Of a stretch of 64,000 nucleotides of DNA, positions 26,493-35,448 are shown one piece after another (the first letter of the stretch is position 1; each line of letters begins with the position of its first letter). The stretch is from Pontibacter sp. G13 (GTDB taxonomy: Bacteria; Bacteroidota; Bacteroidia; J057), in contig NZ_CP134696.1 of assembly GCF_031851795.1 (NCBI RefSeq), positions 372,001 through 436,000 on the forward strand. Direction: 5' to 3'. Below the pieces are notes generated by a model, which saw only the letters and a program-made list of their open reading frames with translations, did not search any database and had not been told where the DNA came from. The position numbers and the translations under genes are program-made.

Positions 26493-28034
26493 ATGAAGAA
26501 ACTATTCACATACGCTGCGGTCGTGGCGGCCTTGGGACTGCTCCCCACGGCCTGTACGGACCTGACGGAAGTGGACCCTTCCAACCTCAGCGACTCGAAT
26601 TTCCCCTCGCCATCCAATGAGGAGACCTACAAGGCACTCGCGTATCGCCCCATTGGGCACTTTCGCGAATTTGTCTCCAACCAGCGATTTTGGCTGATGC
26701 TGGAAGGCTGTACCGATGAAGTAGTGGTTCCCACTCGAGGCGGGGGCTGGTTTGACGCCAATAAATGGCGCGATCTCCACTACCACGAATGGACCAAAAA
26801 CCACCCGACGCTCGACCAGATCTGGCAGTGGGCATACACCGGAGTCAATCAGTGCAACAACATCATCGTTTCGTTGGAAGTCGCGCAAGATTTCCCAGAC
26901 AAGGCGCAATACATCGCCCAAGTACAGACCATGCGTGCGATGTACTACTTCTGGTTGATGGAGGCATTCGGAAATGTGCCGATCATTACAGCTACCAACT
27001 TGGAAGAACTGGGTGGAGAGTTGCCCTCCAACAATACCCGCGCGGAGGTGTATGCCTTCATCTTGGAAGACCTGGAAGCAGCCATGCCCAACCTACCCGC
27101 CGAAGTAACTGGCGCTACTTATGGTGTACCCACCAAGTGGATGGCCAAAGCGATGCAAGCCAAGCTGTACCTAAATGCGGAGATCTATGCAGGCATTTCG
27201 GCCTATGCAGAAGCGGAAGCAATCTGTATGGAAATCATCAATTCAGGACTGTTCGGCTATGATGACGACTTCTTTGCGACATTCGCCCCGGAAAATGGCC
27301 CTCAAAACATGGAGATCATCTGGGCCATGGTCAATGATGCCGAGCAAGGTTCCACGCTGAATTTCTGGAAGCGATTCCTCCCAGGACGTACGCAAGCGGT
27401 CTACAATCTACCTTCTGGCGGCTGGGGCGGACATTCCACCTTGCCAGAATTCTACGAACTGTTTGACGACACCAATGATGTCCGCAACCAAATGTGGCAG
27501 GCGGGCCCTCAATTCCTTCCGGATGGTTCTCCTTTGCTGGATGGAAATGGCGAGCAGATTGTCGTCAATCCTGAGCTCCCATTTGGAGAAGCCAATCCTT
27601 CCAATCCTTTTGATGTGGGCGATGACCTCTTCGGAGCCAATTCCATCAAATACGGAGCGGATATCACCACCACGGGGCCCGGTATTTCGGACAATGACTA
27701 TGTGATTTTCCGGTATGCGGACATTGTGCTTATGGCGGGAGAAGCCAAAGCTCGTCAAGGTGGAGATGCCAATCTGGCCTTGACTGCTGTCAACGAGGTC
27801 CGGACACAGCGTGGAGCAGCACCTTTTGCCACCCTTACCTTTGAGGAATTGCTAGCAGAACGCGGACGTGAATTTGCCTTCGAACACTGGCGTAGAAATG
27901 ACCTGATCCGATTTGGGGCATTTGAGAATAGCTGGGGATTGAAGACCAGCACCGACGCCACCCGCAGGCTTTTCCCGATCCCGCAACGCCAAATCGACAT
28001 CAACCCGAATCTCACCCAAAACCCCGGGTACTAA
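26493..28034 (+). CDS. susD: SusD/RagB family glycan-binding lipoprotein (second)
   Basis: A 513-residue lipoprotein (LLPTAC, Cys21). Its SusD core has VQTMRAMYYFWLMEAFGNVPII, the NNTRAEVYAFILEDLEAAMPNLP helix, YVIFRYADIVLMAGEAKARQGG, and the terminal LFPIPQRQIDINPNLTQNPGY. It partners the SusC encoded immediately upstream. A hairpin (28066-28091) follows the stop codon before the next gene, possibly separating expression of the abundant SusC/D pair from the downstream proteins. Its sequence differs clearly from the SusD at 15986, consistent with a different ligand. Confidence 0.94.
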   Translation: MKKLFTYAAVVAALGLLPTACTDLTEVDPSNLSDSNFPSPSNEETYKALAYRPIGHFREFVSNQRFWLMLEGCTDEVVVPTRGGGWFDANKWRDLHYHEWTKNHPTLDQIWQWAYTGVNQCNNIIVSLEVAQDFPDKAQYIAQVQTMRAMYYFWLMEAFGNVPIITATNLEELGGELPSNNTRAEVYAFILEDLEAAMPNLPAEVTGATYGVPTKWMAKAMQAKLYLNAEIYAGISAYAEAEAICMEIINSGLFGYDDDFFATFAPENGPQNMEIIWAMVNDAEQGSTLNFWKRFLPGRTQAVYNLPSGGWGGHSTLPEFYELFDDTNDVRNQMWQAGPQFLPDGSPLLDGNGEQIVVNPELPFGEANPSNPFDVGDDLFGANSIKYGADITTTGPGISDNDYVIFRYADIVLMAGEAKARQGGDANLALTAVNEVRTQRGAAPFATLTFEELLAERGREFAFEHWRRNDLIRFGAFENSWGLKTSTDATRRLFPIPQRQIDINPNLTQNPGY

Positions 28035-28065
28035 GATTTACATGCATAGGAAGTCGCTTTTCCTA

Positions 28066-28091
28066 GGGGAGTCTCCGCACGGGGGCTCCCC
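28066..28091 (+). promoter_or_regulatory. Intercistronic hairpin after susD
   Basis: GGGGAG (28066-28071) pairs with CTCCCC (28086-28091) across a GC-rich loop, 17 bp before the ATG at 28108. No T-run follows, so it is more likely an mRNA-stabilising or translation-modulating structure than a terminator. Confidence 0.4.
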
Positions 28092-28107
28092 AACAACTCG
28101 CGAAATC

Positions 28108-31100
28108 ATGGACATTTTCAAAAATATCTTCTGGACAGCTAGTTGCTGGTACTGGATGGCGATGCTGACGGGCTGCGAATTTCCCCCTACCCCCCAGCGC
28201 ACCGCTCCCTCCCCGCTATTCAGTGAAATTCTCCCAGAATCTTCAGGACTGGACTTCGTCAATACGCTCGAAATCCAGGGGCAACTCAACATCATCGACT
28301 TCCTCTACTTCTACAATGGCGGGGGAGCCGCAACAGGGGACATCAACCACGACGGATTTCCGGATCTATTCTTTACCTCCAATCAGCGCGCCAATCGACT
28401 TTATCTCAACCGGGGAGATTGGACATTTGAAGACATCAGCCATTCGGCAGGAATCGAAGGGCATAACGACTGGAGTACGGGCGTGACCATGGCCGATATC
28501 AACGCCGATGGTTGGCTCGACATCTATGTCTGTGCAGTGGATCAATTTTCAGGGCTGTCTGGCCGAAACGCCCTCTACATCAACAATCAGGATGGGACCT
28601 TCACGGATCGCGCCGAGGAATACGGGCTCGCATTTCGGGGATTTTCCAATCAGGCGGCCTTCTTCGATTATGACCATGACGGGGACTTGGATTGCTATCT
28701 GCTGAATTTCGCCCTCCACGATGCCAAAAACTACCAAAGCGTTCAAGTTCGGCACCGTACGAACCCCATTTCAGGCGACCATCTTTTCCGAAATGACAAT
28801 GGCGTTTTTGTGGATGTGACGGAGGAATCGGGCATTCATCAATCCTACCTTGGCTATGGTCTGGGAATTGCCGTTTCAGACTTTGACCAGGATGGATGGG
28901 AGGATCTCTACATTTCCAATGATTTCCACGAGGACGACTATCTCTACCTGAATCAAGGCGATGGAACGTTCAAGGAATCTGCACGAGACTATTTCTCGCA
29001 CCAGAGTCGATTTTCCATGGGATCGGATGCAGCTGACATCAACCACGATGGCTGGCCCGATCTGGTGACCCTCGACATGGCACCGAGTGATGAACGGGTC
29101 GAAAAGACCTCCGTTGGGGAGGATTCCTATGAGATTTTCTCCTTCAAGCTGGGCTATGGATACGGCCATCAATATGCCCGAAACTGCCTGCATATCAATC
29201 GCCCTTCCGGAAGATTTGCAGAGATTGCGGGATTCGCAGGAATCGCCTCCACCGATTGGAGTTGGGCGCCTCTTTTGGCAGATTTTGATCAGGATGGATG
29301 GACGGATCTGTTCATTTCCAACGGAATCTTCAAACGCCCCAACAACCTGGATTTCCTGAATTTCGTGTACGACTACGAGCGAAAAGCTCCCGGCCAAGTC
29401 AATCTCCACCAATACTATCAAGATGCCTTCGAGCAAATGCCGAGCGGGGCATTTCATGATTTCATGTACAAAGGCTCGCCTGCTCTTCAGTTTTCCGACC
29501 AATCTCAAGCATGGGGATTCGATCAAGCTACAACGTCCAATGGCGCCGTATATGCTGACTTGGATCGGGATGGAGATCTGGACTTGATCGTGAATCGCAT
29601 CAATGCGCCGGTAGGATTATTCCGAAATGAAACGCAAGCGCGTACCCATCATCATTTTCTCCAAATCGGGCTTCGAGGCAAAAAGGGCAACACCCATGCG
29701 ATCGGAGCCAAAGTCAGACTCTACAGCCAAGGCGTCATTTTCCAGCAGGAAATGCACCTTTCTCGCGGATTCATTTCTTCCGTGGAGCCTGTATTGACTT
29801 TTGGATTGGGAGGAATCAATCAAGTGGATTCCATCGTGGTCAGCTGGACCGATGGTAGCCAAACCGTGAAGAGCGCCGTTCCTGCGAATCAATTTCTGGA
29901 GATTTCCCAAACCGATTCTGCTGCCTCCCCCATCATCCCACAATCGTCCCAAGCTCCTCCCCTACTGGCAACGAAGCTTCCCATTTCCTACGCCCATGCT
30001 GAAAATGACTTCGTGGACTTCAACCGAGAGAGCTTGATTCCTTTTCAGGTGTCCAAGGAAGGACCTGCAATGGCAGTGGGAGATCTCAATGGGGACGGCC
30101 TTGAAGATCTATTCGCAGGAGGCGCCAAGCATCAATCCGGTGAAATTTGGCTACAAACCTCAAACGGTGATTGGCACGCACATCCACAGGACGCTTTCCA
30201 ACTAGATTCTGTCTTCGAAGATGTAGACGCCGCCTTCTTTGACCTAGAGGGCGATGGTGATCTCGATCTATATGTGGCTTCTGGAGGAAATGAATTTTTC
30301 GGGGAAATGCCCCAACAGCTTGATCGACTGTACCTCAATGATGGACACGGGAATTTTCAGCGCACGGAATCGGCATTGCCCGATATGTTCACACAAACAG
30401 CCTGTGTCCGGCCCCATGATTTTGACGGAGATGGCGATACGGACCTGTTTGTGGGCGGGCGTGTGATTCCCAAACATTATGGCGCTACTCCCCGATCCTA
30501 TCTGCTGGTAAATAATGGCCGAGGGGTCTTTGAGGAATGGACGCAAACGATGATTCCGCAATTGGCAGAAATCGGCATGGTGACCGATGCCATTTGGGCT
30601 GATTTGGATGGAAATGGATGGGATGATCTCGTTGTGGTCGGACATTGGATGCCAGTCATGGTGGCATTCAATCAGGGGGGCAATCTTCAAACACCTGAGA
30701 TTTGGAGTGGAACTGGCAGTACTGGGCTTTGGCAATCCGTCCAAGCTGCGGATATGGATCAGGACGGCGATCTGGATTTGGTGGTGGGAAACCTCGGGAC
30801 CAATAGTCATTTACTCAAGCAATCGACAGGGGGCCTGAGGTTGTATGTAAGCGATTTCGACGAAAATGGGCAAGTCGACCAAATCTTGACCTATCCTCGG
30901 GGGGCCAATTGGTATCCGGCGGTTGGGAAGGAGTTGCTCAACAAGATCATGCCCAAGATTGCGCAGACACGGTTCCGAACCTTCGAATCATTCGCAGGAA
31001 AGACCGTTGAGGAAATTTTCACCCCTGAAGAACTACAAGCCGGAGAAATCCTATCGGCGGAACTGCTGGAAACAGTCTGGCTAGAAAACAGATATGGCCA

Positions 31101-31455
31101 ATCACCGGCCGTTCATCTGCTACCCAAAGAGGCGCAATGGGTGCCCAACTTTGCCATTCATCTTGAAGATCTCAACCTCGATGGATACCCAGATGTGATC
31201 CTCGCCGGCAACCAATGGGACACCAACACCTACCTCGGCAGATTCGATAGTCATGAGGGGCTGGTGCTATTGAATGATCGAAAGGGGAATTTTCAGGCTT
31301 TGAGTAGCCATGATTCAGGGTTTCGGGTTTCGGGCCAAATCCGGGCCCTGAAAGCTATTTCCACCCCCAACGGACGGCTCCTTCTAGCAGCGACCAATGA
31401 CGGTCCCCTCCAATCTGTCATGCTTAATTCCATTCGCCATGAGTCACTTCCATAA
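28108..31455 (+). CDS. FG-GAP/VCBS-repeat lipoprotein with ASPIC/UnbV domain
   Basis: 1115 residues from the ATG at 28108, which gives a lipoprotein signal ending AMLTGC (Cys23); an in-frame start at 28042 would place the signal internally. Repeats of the D-x-D/N-x-D-G-x-x-D type run through most of the protein (for example DINHDGFPDLFF, DFDQDGWEDLYI, DLNGDGLEDLFA) and form a calcium-binding beta-propeller. A UnbV/ASPIC domain (about 520-590; GAKVRLYSQGV..SWTDGSQ) lies in the middle. Such proteins often follow SusC/SusD pairs and are thought to act in surface glycan binding or assembly; the molecular role is unknown. It overlaps the next gene by 17 bp, so the two are translationally coupled. 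Confidence 0.85.
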   Translation: MDIFKNIFWTASCWYWMAMLTGCEFPPTPQRTAPSPLFSEILPESSGLDFVNTLEIQGQLNIIDFLYFYNGGGAATGDINHDGFPDLFFTSNQRANRLYLNRGDWTFEDISHSAGIEGHNDWSTGVTMADINADGWLDIYVCAVDQFSGLSGRNALYINNQDGTFTDRAEEYGLAFRGFSNQAAFFDYDHDGDLDCYLLNFALHDAKNYQSVQVRHRTNPISGDHLFRNDNGVFVDVTEESGIHQSYLGYGLGIAVSDFDQDGWEDLYISNDFHEDDYLYLNQGDGTFKESARDYFSHQSRFSMGSDAADINHDGWPDLVTLDMAPSDERVEKTSVGEDSYEIFSFKLGYGYGHQYARNCLHINRPSGRFAEIAGFAGIASTDWSWAPLLADFDQDGWTDLFISNGIFKRPNNLDFLNFVYDYERKAPGQVNLHQYYQDAFEQMPSGAFHDFMYKGSPALQFSDQSQAWGFDQATTSNGAVYADLDRDGDLDLIVNRINAPVGLFRNETQARTHHHFLQIGLRGKKGNTHAIGAKVRLYSQGVIFQQEMHLSRGFISSVEPVLTFGLGGINQVDSIVVSWTDGSQTVKSAVPANQFLEISQTDSAASPIIPQSSQAPPLLATKLPISYAHAENDFVDFNRESLIPFQVSKEGPAMAVGDLNGDGLEDLFAGGAKHQSGEIWLQTSNGDWHAHPQDAFQLDSVFEDVDAAFFDLEGDGDLDLYVASGGNEFFGEMPQQLDRLYLNDGHGNFQRTESALPDMFTQTACVRPHDFDGDGDTDLFVGGRVIPKHYGATPRSYLLVNNGRGVFEEWTQTMIPQLAEIGMVTDAIWADLDGNGWDDLVVVGHWMPVMVAFNQGGNLQTPEIWSGTGSTGLWQSVQAADMDQDGDLDLVVGNLGTNSHLLKQSTGGLRLYVSDFDENGQVDQILTYPRGANWYPAVGKELLNKIMPKIAQTRFRTFESFAGKTVEEIFTPEELQAGEILSAELLETVWLENRYGQSPAVHLLPKEAQWVPNFAIHLEDLNLDGYPDVILAGNQWDTNTYLGRFDSHEGLVLLNDRKGNFQALSSHDSGFRVSGQIRALKAISTPNGRLLLAATNDGPLQSVMLNSIRHESLP

Positions 31456-33028
31456 ACTCGTACTCGCCGGAATGGTCCTGATTGGCTGCATCCTGCATCT
31501 GGGAGACGGGTTCTGGACAAAACACGCAGTCGATATTCAACGCGGGGCCCAGTTGGCAGAGATTCATTGCGGCGGATGTCACCAGGTTCCCACGCCTGAT
31601 TTCTTGCCGAAACGAAGTTGGAATTTCCTGCTGTGCGATATGGGATTGCGGCTTGGGATTCAAGATCGGGAGGCACTTTGGGATACTCGGACTTCTGTCA
31701 GGGACAATCTCCTTTCGCGGGAATTGAATCTTCGGCAACATCTTTTGGTTCCAGATCGTCCCGTCCCTTCTCCATCGGAATGGAACCACATCCGGGCGTA
31801 TTATGAAGCATTGGCTCCGGAAGAAGCGGCGCCCCAACCTCCCAAGCCTGAGATCCGGCCGCTCAAAGGATTTACCCCGTTGTCTACCTCTTATCGGATC
31901 AAAGGAGCTTTAACGAGCTTGATTCATATTGATACGGTACGCCATCGACTGCTGGTAGGAGATTCCCGAACCCATACCTTCAGCATCCTAGACTCTACAC
32001 TTGAGCTCCAAACACAGGTTCCCGTCGAGCGAGGTCCAGTAGATGTATGGCTGCATCAGGATCAGCTCCACTTGCTATATATCGGAGATCTCATGGCCCA
32101 ATCTCCCGGTGAGTTCTTGGGGGGCATAATTCGGGGGAAGGAATCCTCCGGAGGGCTTCAACAAGATGGATATGCGCTAACTTCCCTCCATCGTCCTTGC
32201 GATATGGAGGTCATAGACCTCTATGATGATGGGCTATACGAATGGGCCATTTGCAATTTCGGAGATCATACCGGCCGGTTTGCCATCTATCATCCAAGGG
32301 TAGACCTATCGGGAGAATTGCGATACCGCGAAGAAGTATTGCTGGAAGCCCCCGGAGCTGTGAAAGTCCAAGTAGCGGATCTTGATGGAGATGGATTGCA
32401 GGATCTAGGGGTCTTGTTTGCACATGCCGATGAGCACCTGTCCATTTTTTACAATCAGGGGGATGGGACGTTTAGGAGAAAACGATTGCTAGTCCGCCAT
32501 CCCGGTTGGGGGTATCTGGACTTGAAGTTCATGGATATTGATCACGATGGGGATATGGACATACTCACTGCGAATGGGGACAATGGCGATTCAGATCCCT
32601 ACAACACCCTCAAGCGCGAACATGGCATCCGCATTTATCTACAAGGGGCCGATCATTCATTCCGAGAATCCTACCATTATCCGATGTACGGGGTCAATGG
32701 ATTTGAAGTGGCAGATTTTGATGGGGATGGAGATGAGGATATCGCGGCCGTAGCCTTTCATCCAGATTTCCACGATAAACATCCAGAGGGGTTCATTTAC
32801 CTTGAAAATCAGGCAAATGGAACATTCGAACCTAAGACGCACCCAGCAACATTCGGAGGAAGGTGGATGACGCTGGATTCGGGAGATTTGGATGGGGATG
32901 GGGATATCGACTTGGCGTTGGGGGCTGGCTATGCACCGCTCGGCATGTTTGTCGAACATGGGGAGTTACTCTCGGAAATGGCTCAGAATGGCCCTTCCAT
33001 TTTGGTACTTGAAAACACACTCAGATAA
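31439..33028 (+). CDS. Haem c (CxxCH) plus VCBS-repeat secreted protein
   Basis: 529 residues from the ATG at 31439, which begins an export signal (KLVLAGMVLIGCILHLG); the gene overlaps the previous stop by 17 bp. Near the N-terminus, AEIHCGGCHQVP (Cys44, Cys47, His48) is a single cytochrome c haem-attachment motif, in the setting of short c-type cytochrome domains. The rest is a VCBS/FG-GAP propeller with repeats such as DLDGDGLQDLGV, DIDHDGDMDIL, DFDGDGDEDIA and DLDGDGDIDLALG. A haem c joined to a propeller suggests an electron-transfer or redox role next to glycan uptake, but this is inference. It ends at a strong terminator (33073). Confidence 0.8.
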   Translation: MSHFHKLVLAGMVLIGCILHLGDGFWTKHAVDIQRGAQLAEIHCGGCHQVPTPDFLPKRSWNFLLCDMGLRLGIQDREALWDTRTSVRDNLLSRELNLRQHLLVPDRPVPSPSEWNHIRAYYEALAPEEAAPQPPKPEIRPLKGFTPLSTSYRIKGALTSLIHIDTVRHRLLVGDSRTHTFSILDSTLELQTQVPVERGPVDVWLHQDQLHLLYIGDLMAQSPGEFLGGIIRGKESSGGLQQDGYALTSLHRPCDMEVIDLYDDGLYEWAICNFGDHTGRFAIYHPRVDLSGELRYREEVLLEAPGAVKVQVADLDGDGLQDLGVLFAHADEHLSIFYNQGDGTFRRKRLLVRHPGWGYLDLKFMDIDHDGDMDILTANGDNGDSDPYNTLKREHGIRIYLQGADHSFRESYHYPMYGVNGFEVADFDGDGDEDIAAVAFHPDFHDKHPEGFIYLENQANGTFEPKTHPATFGGRWMTLDSGDLDGDGDIDLALGAGYAPLGMFVEHGELLSEMAQNGPSILVLENTLR

Positions 33029-33072
33029 GAATTTTCAACTCGGAACACATCCGCCGAGTATGCCTGTCAAGT

Positions 33073-33110
33073 AAGGGGCCTTCTCTCTTTCAGAGTAGGG
33101 CCCCTTTTTT
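33073..33110 (+). terminator. Intrinsic terminator of SusC/SusD/VCBS operon
   Basis: AAGGGGCC (33073-33080) pairs with GGCCCCTT (33099-33106) and is followed by a T-run to 33110. It lies 45 bp after the stop of the haem c/VCBS gene. Confidence 0.85.
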
Positions 33111-33143
33111 CTATGGCTTACAGACAAATCTTGTACACCGCAA

Positions 33144-33512
33144 TCAATCTATCATCAAATAAAAGGCTTGGAGCATTGACCAAAGGCCTGAAATCAGCAG
33201 CAAAAATCCAGAAAGGACTGTGAGTTTTCCGATGATGACAATGATCCGATGAATCATCAAATTGGACTCCCCCATATCCTGCGGGGGATTCTGCATTGCC
33301 GCCCCTCCCTCGGTCAATAGCCATATTCCGTCCTCCAAAGGGCCCGGAATTTGTGCCTTTAAGTCAGGATCAAAATCTTGCCGGATAAACGAAAACATGG
33401 ATTTGCCATATTGAATCAGCGATCGGTGGTTGACCATGAGGAGGCCTGTACCGATGGTCAGCAGGCTTGCGATGAAGGTGGACAGAAAGGCAATCAGGAG
33501 TGTGAGTATCAT
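33144..33512 (-). CDS. Small hypothetical membrane protein (two TM segments)
   Basis: 122 residues with no family I recognise. An N-terminal membrane segment (MILTLLIAFLSTFIASLLTIGTG) and a C-terminal one (IIVIIGKLTVLSGFLLLISG) flank a soluble loop of about 65 residues. The loop contains FSFIRQDFDPDLKAQIPGP and GGAAMQNPP. It is convergent with the VCBS operon and isolated from other minus-strand genes. Hydrophobic segments at both ends and an ATG start support a real gene; function unknown. Confidence 0.6.
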   Translation of the reverse strand: MILTLLIAFLSTFIASLLTIGTGLLMVNHRSLIQYGKSMFSFIRQDFDPDLKAQIPGPLEDGIWLLTEGGAAMQNPPQDMGESNLMIHRIIVIIGKLTVLSGFLLLISGLWSMLQAFYLMID

Positions 33513-33922
33513 GGGTGATGAGGATTGGAAGTTAAGGTCGACAAAATGTGCAATTTATTCTATCAATCAAAAAACATCAATTAATCGTAATAAAATCTTT
33601 TTACCCATCATCTCGGGACATTGCCGCTCTGTATGTGCATAGGAGCTAGGCCCATTTCCCCCTTTTCAATGTCCAGCACAGTGCCACATTCGTCTAGACA
33701 AATGGCCCACCAATGGCTTCCAAGGCGCTTCTATTGCCAGAATCCTTGCCTAGACGTCCTTTTCATGTGGATCAATCAAAGGTCCTGACAATCGTAATCT
33801 CCGGCCTCGTCAAACTGGACAAAAGGGCAGATATTCCGCACAATCTGCATCAAGGCTTAGGAAAGGCCGATTTAGTTTGGTCCCATTGAAAGTCCGATTA
33901 CCAGCTACTCCTTAGTTGAATC
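33513..33922. other. Intergenic control region upstream of GH27 operon
   Basis: No gene seen. The region separates a minus-strand small protein from the plus-strand GH27/sulfatase operon and presumably holds promoters for both. It contains CTGACAATCG (33785-33794) and CTGGACAA (33815-33822), short matches to a sequence in two other locus control regions. No exact TAnnTTTG box was found. Confidence 0.5.
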
Positions 33923-35380
33923 ATGCAGAATATCATATTGACCTTGACCGTCGGTCTCTCCGTGCTCTTCCTGCACGGATGCGGCCCCAGCGCAGCTGCT
34001 GAAAGTCCTGAATCTCACTCGCTGAAAACCCGAAATACCCCCTCCGAAACACCGCTCGGGGATGAACCTAGACCTTTGGCTCCTAGACCGCCCATGGGCT
34101 GGAATTCCTACAACTGCTATGGTGCGGCCGTACAGGAATCCGAGGTCAAGGCCAATGCGGATTACATGGCTGACAAGCTCAAATCCTTCGGCTGGGAATA
34201 CATTGTCGTGGACTATTGCTGGTCCTATCCTCATCCGCCCGGCAGCGTCCAAAACAATCCTCCACAATTCAGACTCAAGAAGGATCAAGCGCCTGTACCT
34301 TGGCTCGCAATGGATGAATACGGTCGTCTACTTCCAGACCCTCGGAAATTTCCTTCAGCCCAGAATGGTGCGGGATTCAAGCCATTGGCGGATTACGTCC
34401 ATGAATTGGGCCTTAAATTTGGGGTTCATGTGATGCGTGGCATCCCTCGCCAAGCGGTATGGGCGAAATCTCCTATCAAGGGCGCCCCGGGACTGACTGC
34501 GGCAGACATTGCCGATACCACCTCCTTGTGTCCGTGGCTCAACCAGATGTATGGAATCGACATGTCAAAGCCGGGTGCGCAGGCATACCTCAATTCGCTG
34601 ATCGATCTGTATGCGGAGTGGGGCGTGGATTATGTCAAACTAGACGATATTGACCTCAAGGACGACTATCCTTATCGCGGCACGGAAGTGGAAGGCTTTA
34701 GCCGGGCATTTGACCAAAATGATCGCCCGATGGTGTTGAGCCTTTCCCTCAACATGAAATACGAAAACCGGGAGCATGTCCAGAAGCATTCGCAGCTCTG
34801 GAGAATCTCCAAAGACTTCTGGGATGAATGGCATTTGTTGAAAAACCAGTTTTCCCTCACCTCCGAATGGGCCAAAATTTCAGGTCCCGACAGCTGGCCA
34901 GATGCGGATATGCTACAATTGGGCTGGATTTCCCGAAGAGGCCCACACGGTCCAGAGCGTGAAAGTAGATTTACCGAAGACGAGCAGATCACCCACATGA
35001 CCCTTTGGTGTATCGCGCAATCGCCCTTGATGATGGGGGGTGACATGCCAGACAATAGTCCGCTTGTCGAACAGCTCCTCACCAATGAAGAAGTGCTCGC
35101 AGCCAATCAGCAGGCTTATGAGAGCAGAGAAGCTTCCCGTGTCAATGGACAGGTGGTGTGGACCAGCAAAATCCCCAACTCGGACGATCGATACGTGGCA
35201 GTATTCAACCTCAATGACGATCCCCAAGACATCTCCTTTTCCTTTGCAGATCTGGGACTTCCTGAATCCTGTAAGGTGCGAGACTTATGGAAACGGAAGG
35301 ACGTAGGCACCCATGCCGGAACCTACAGCCACCTCGTCAATCCTCACGGGGCTCAGATCTTCCGAGTTTCCCCCATGTAG
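33923..35380 (+). CDS. GH27 alpha-galactosidase lipoprotein (first copy)
   Basis: A 485-residue lipoprotein (VLFLHGC, Cys20). The GH27 core begins APRPPMGWNSYNCYG. The nucleophile is Asp241 in VDYVKLDDIDL and the acid/base is expected at Asp329 in WPDADMLQ. Also present are FKPLADYVHELGLKFGVHVMRG, TLWCIAQSPLMMGGD and the C-terminal beta-sandwich. GH27 enzymes retain configuration and release alpha-galactose (some act on N-acetylgalactosamine or beta-arabinopyranose). It opens the cluster GH27, sulfatase, GH27 with gaps of 68 and 26 bp. Together with the sulfatase this points to a sulfated alpha-galactoside. It is a paralogue of the gene at 36957. Confidence 0.92.
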   Translation: MQNIILTLTVGLSVLFLHGCGPSAAAESPESHSLKTRNTPSETPLGDEPRPLAPRPPMGWNSYNCYGAAVQESEVKANADYMADKLKSFGWEYIVVDYCWSYPHPPGSVQNNPPQFRLKKDQAPVPWLAMDEYGRLLPDPRKFPSAQNGAGFKPLADYVHELGLKFGVHVMRGIPRQAVWAKSPIKGAPGLTAADIADTTSLCPWLNQMYGIDMSKPGAQAYLNSLIDLYAEWGVDYVKLDDIDLKDDYPYRGTEVEGFSRAFDQNDRPMVLSLSLNMKYENREHVQKHSQLWRISKDFWDEWHLLKNQFSLTSEWAKISGPDSWPDADMLQLGWISRRGPHGPERESRFTEDEQITHMTLWCIAQSPLMMGGDMPDNSPLVEQLLTNEEVLAANQQAYESREASRVNGQVVWTSKIPNSDDRYVAVFNLNDDPQDISFSFADLGLPESCKVRDLWKRKDVGTHAGTYSHLVNPHGAQIFRVSPM

Positions 35381-35414
35381 ACTTTTTACAACACGATCTC
35401 ACCTATATGATCTT

Positions 35415-35440
35415 CCTCCCGTCCCCTATGGGATGGGAGG
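35415..35440 (+). promoter_or_regulatory. Hairpin just upstream of sulfatase start
   Basis: CCTCCCGTCCC (35415-35425) pairs with GGGATGGGAGG (35430-35440), including one G-T pair and a four-base loop. It ends 8 bp before the ATG at 35449, where it could limit translation or protect the mRNA end. Confidence 0.45.
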
Positions 35441-35448
35441 ATTGCCTA

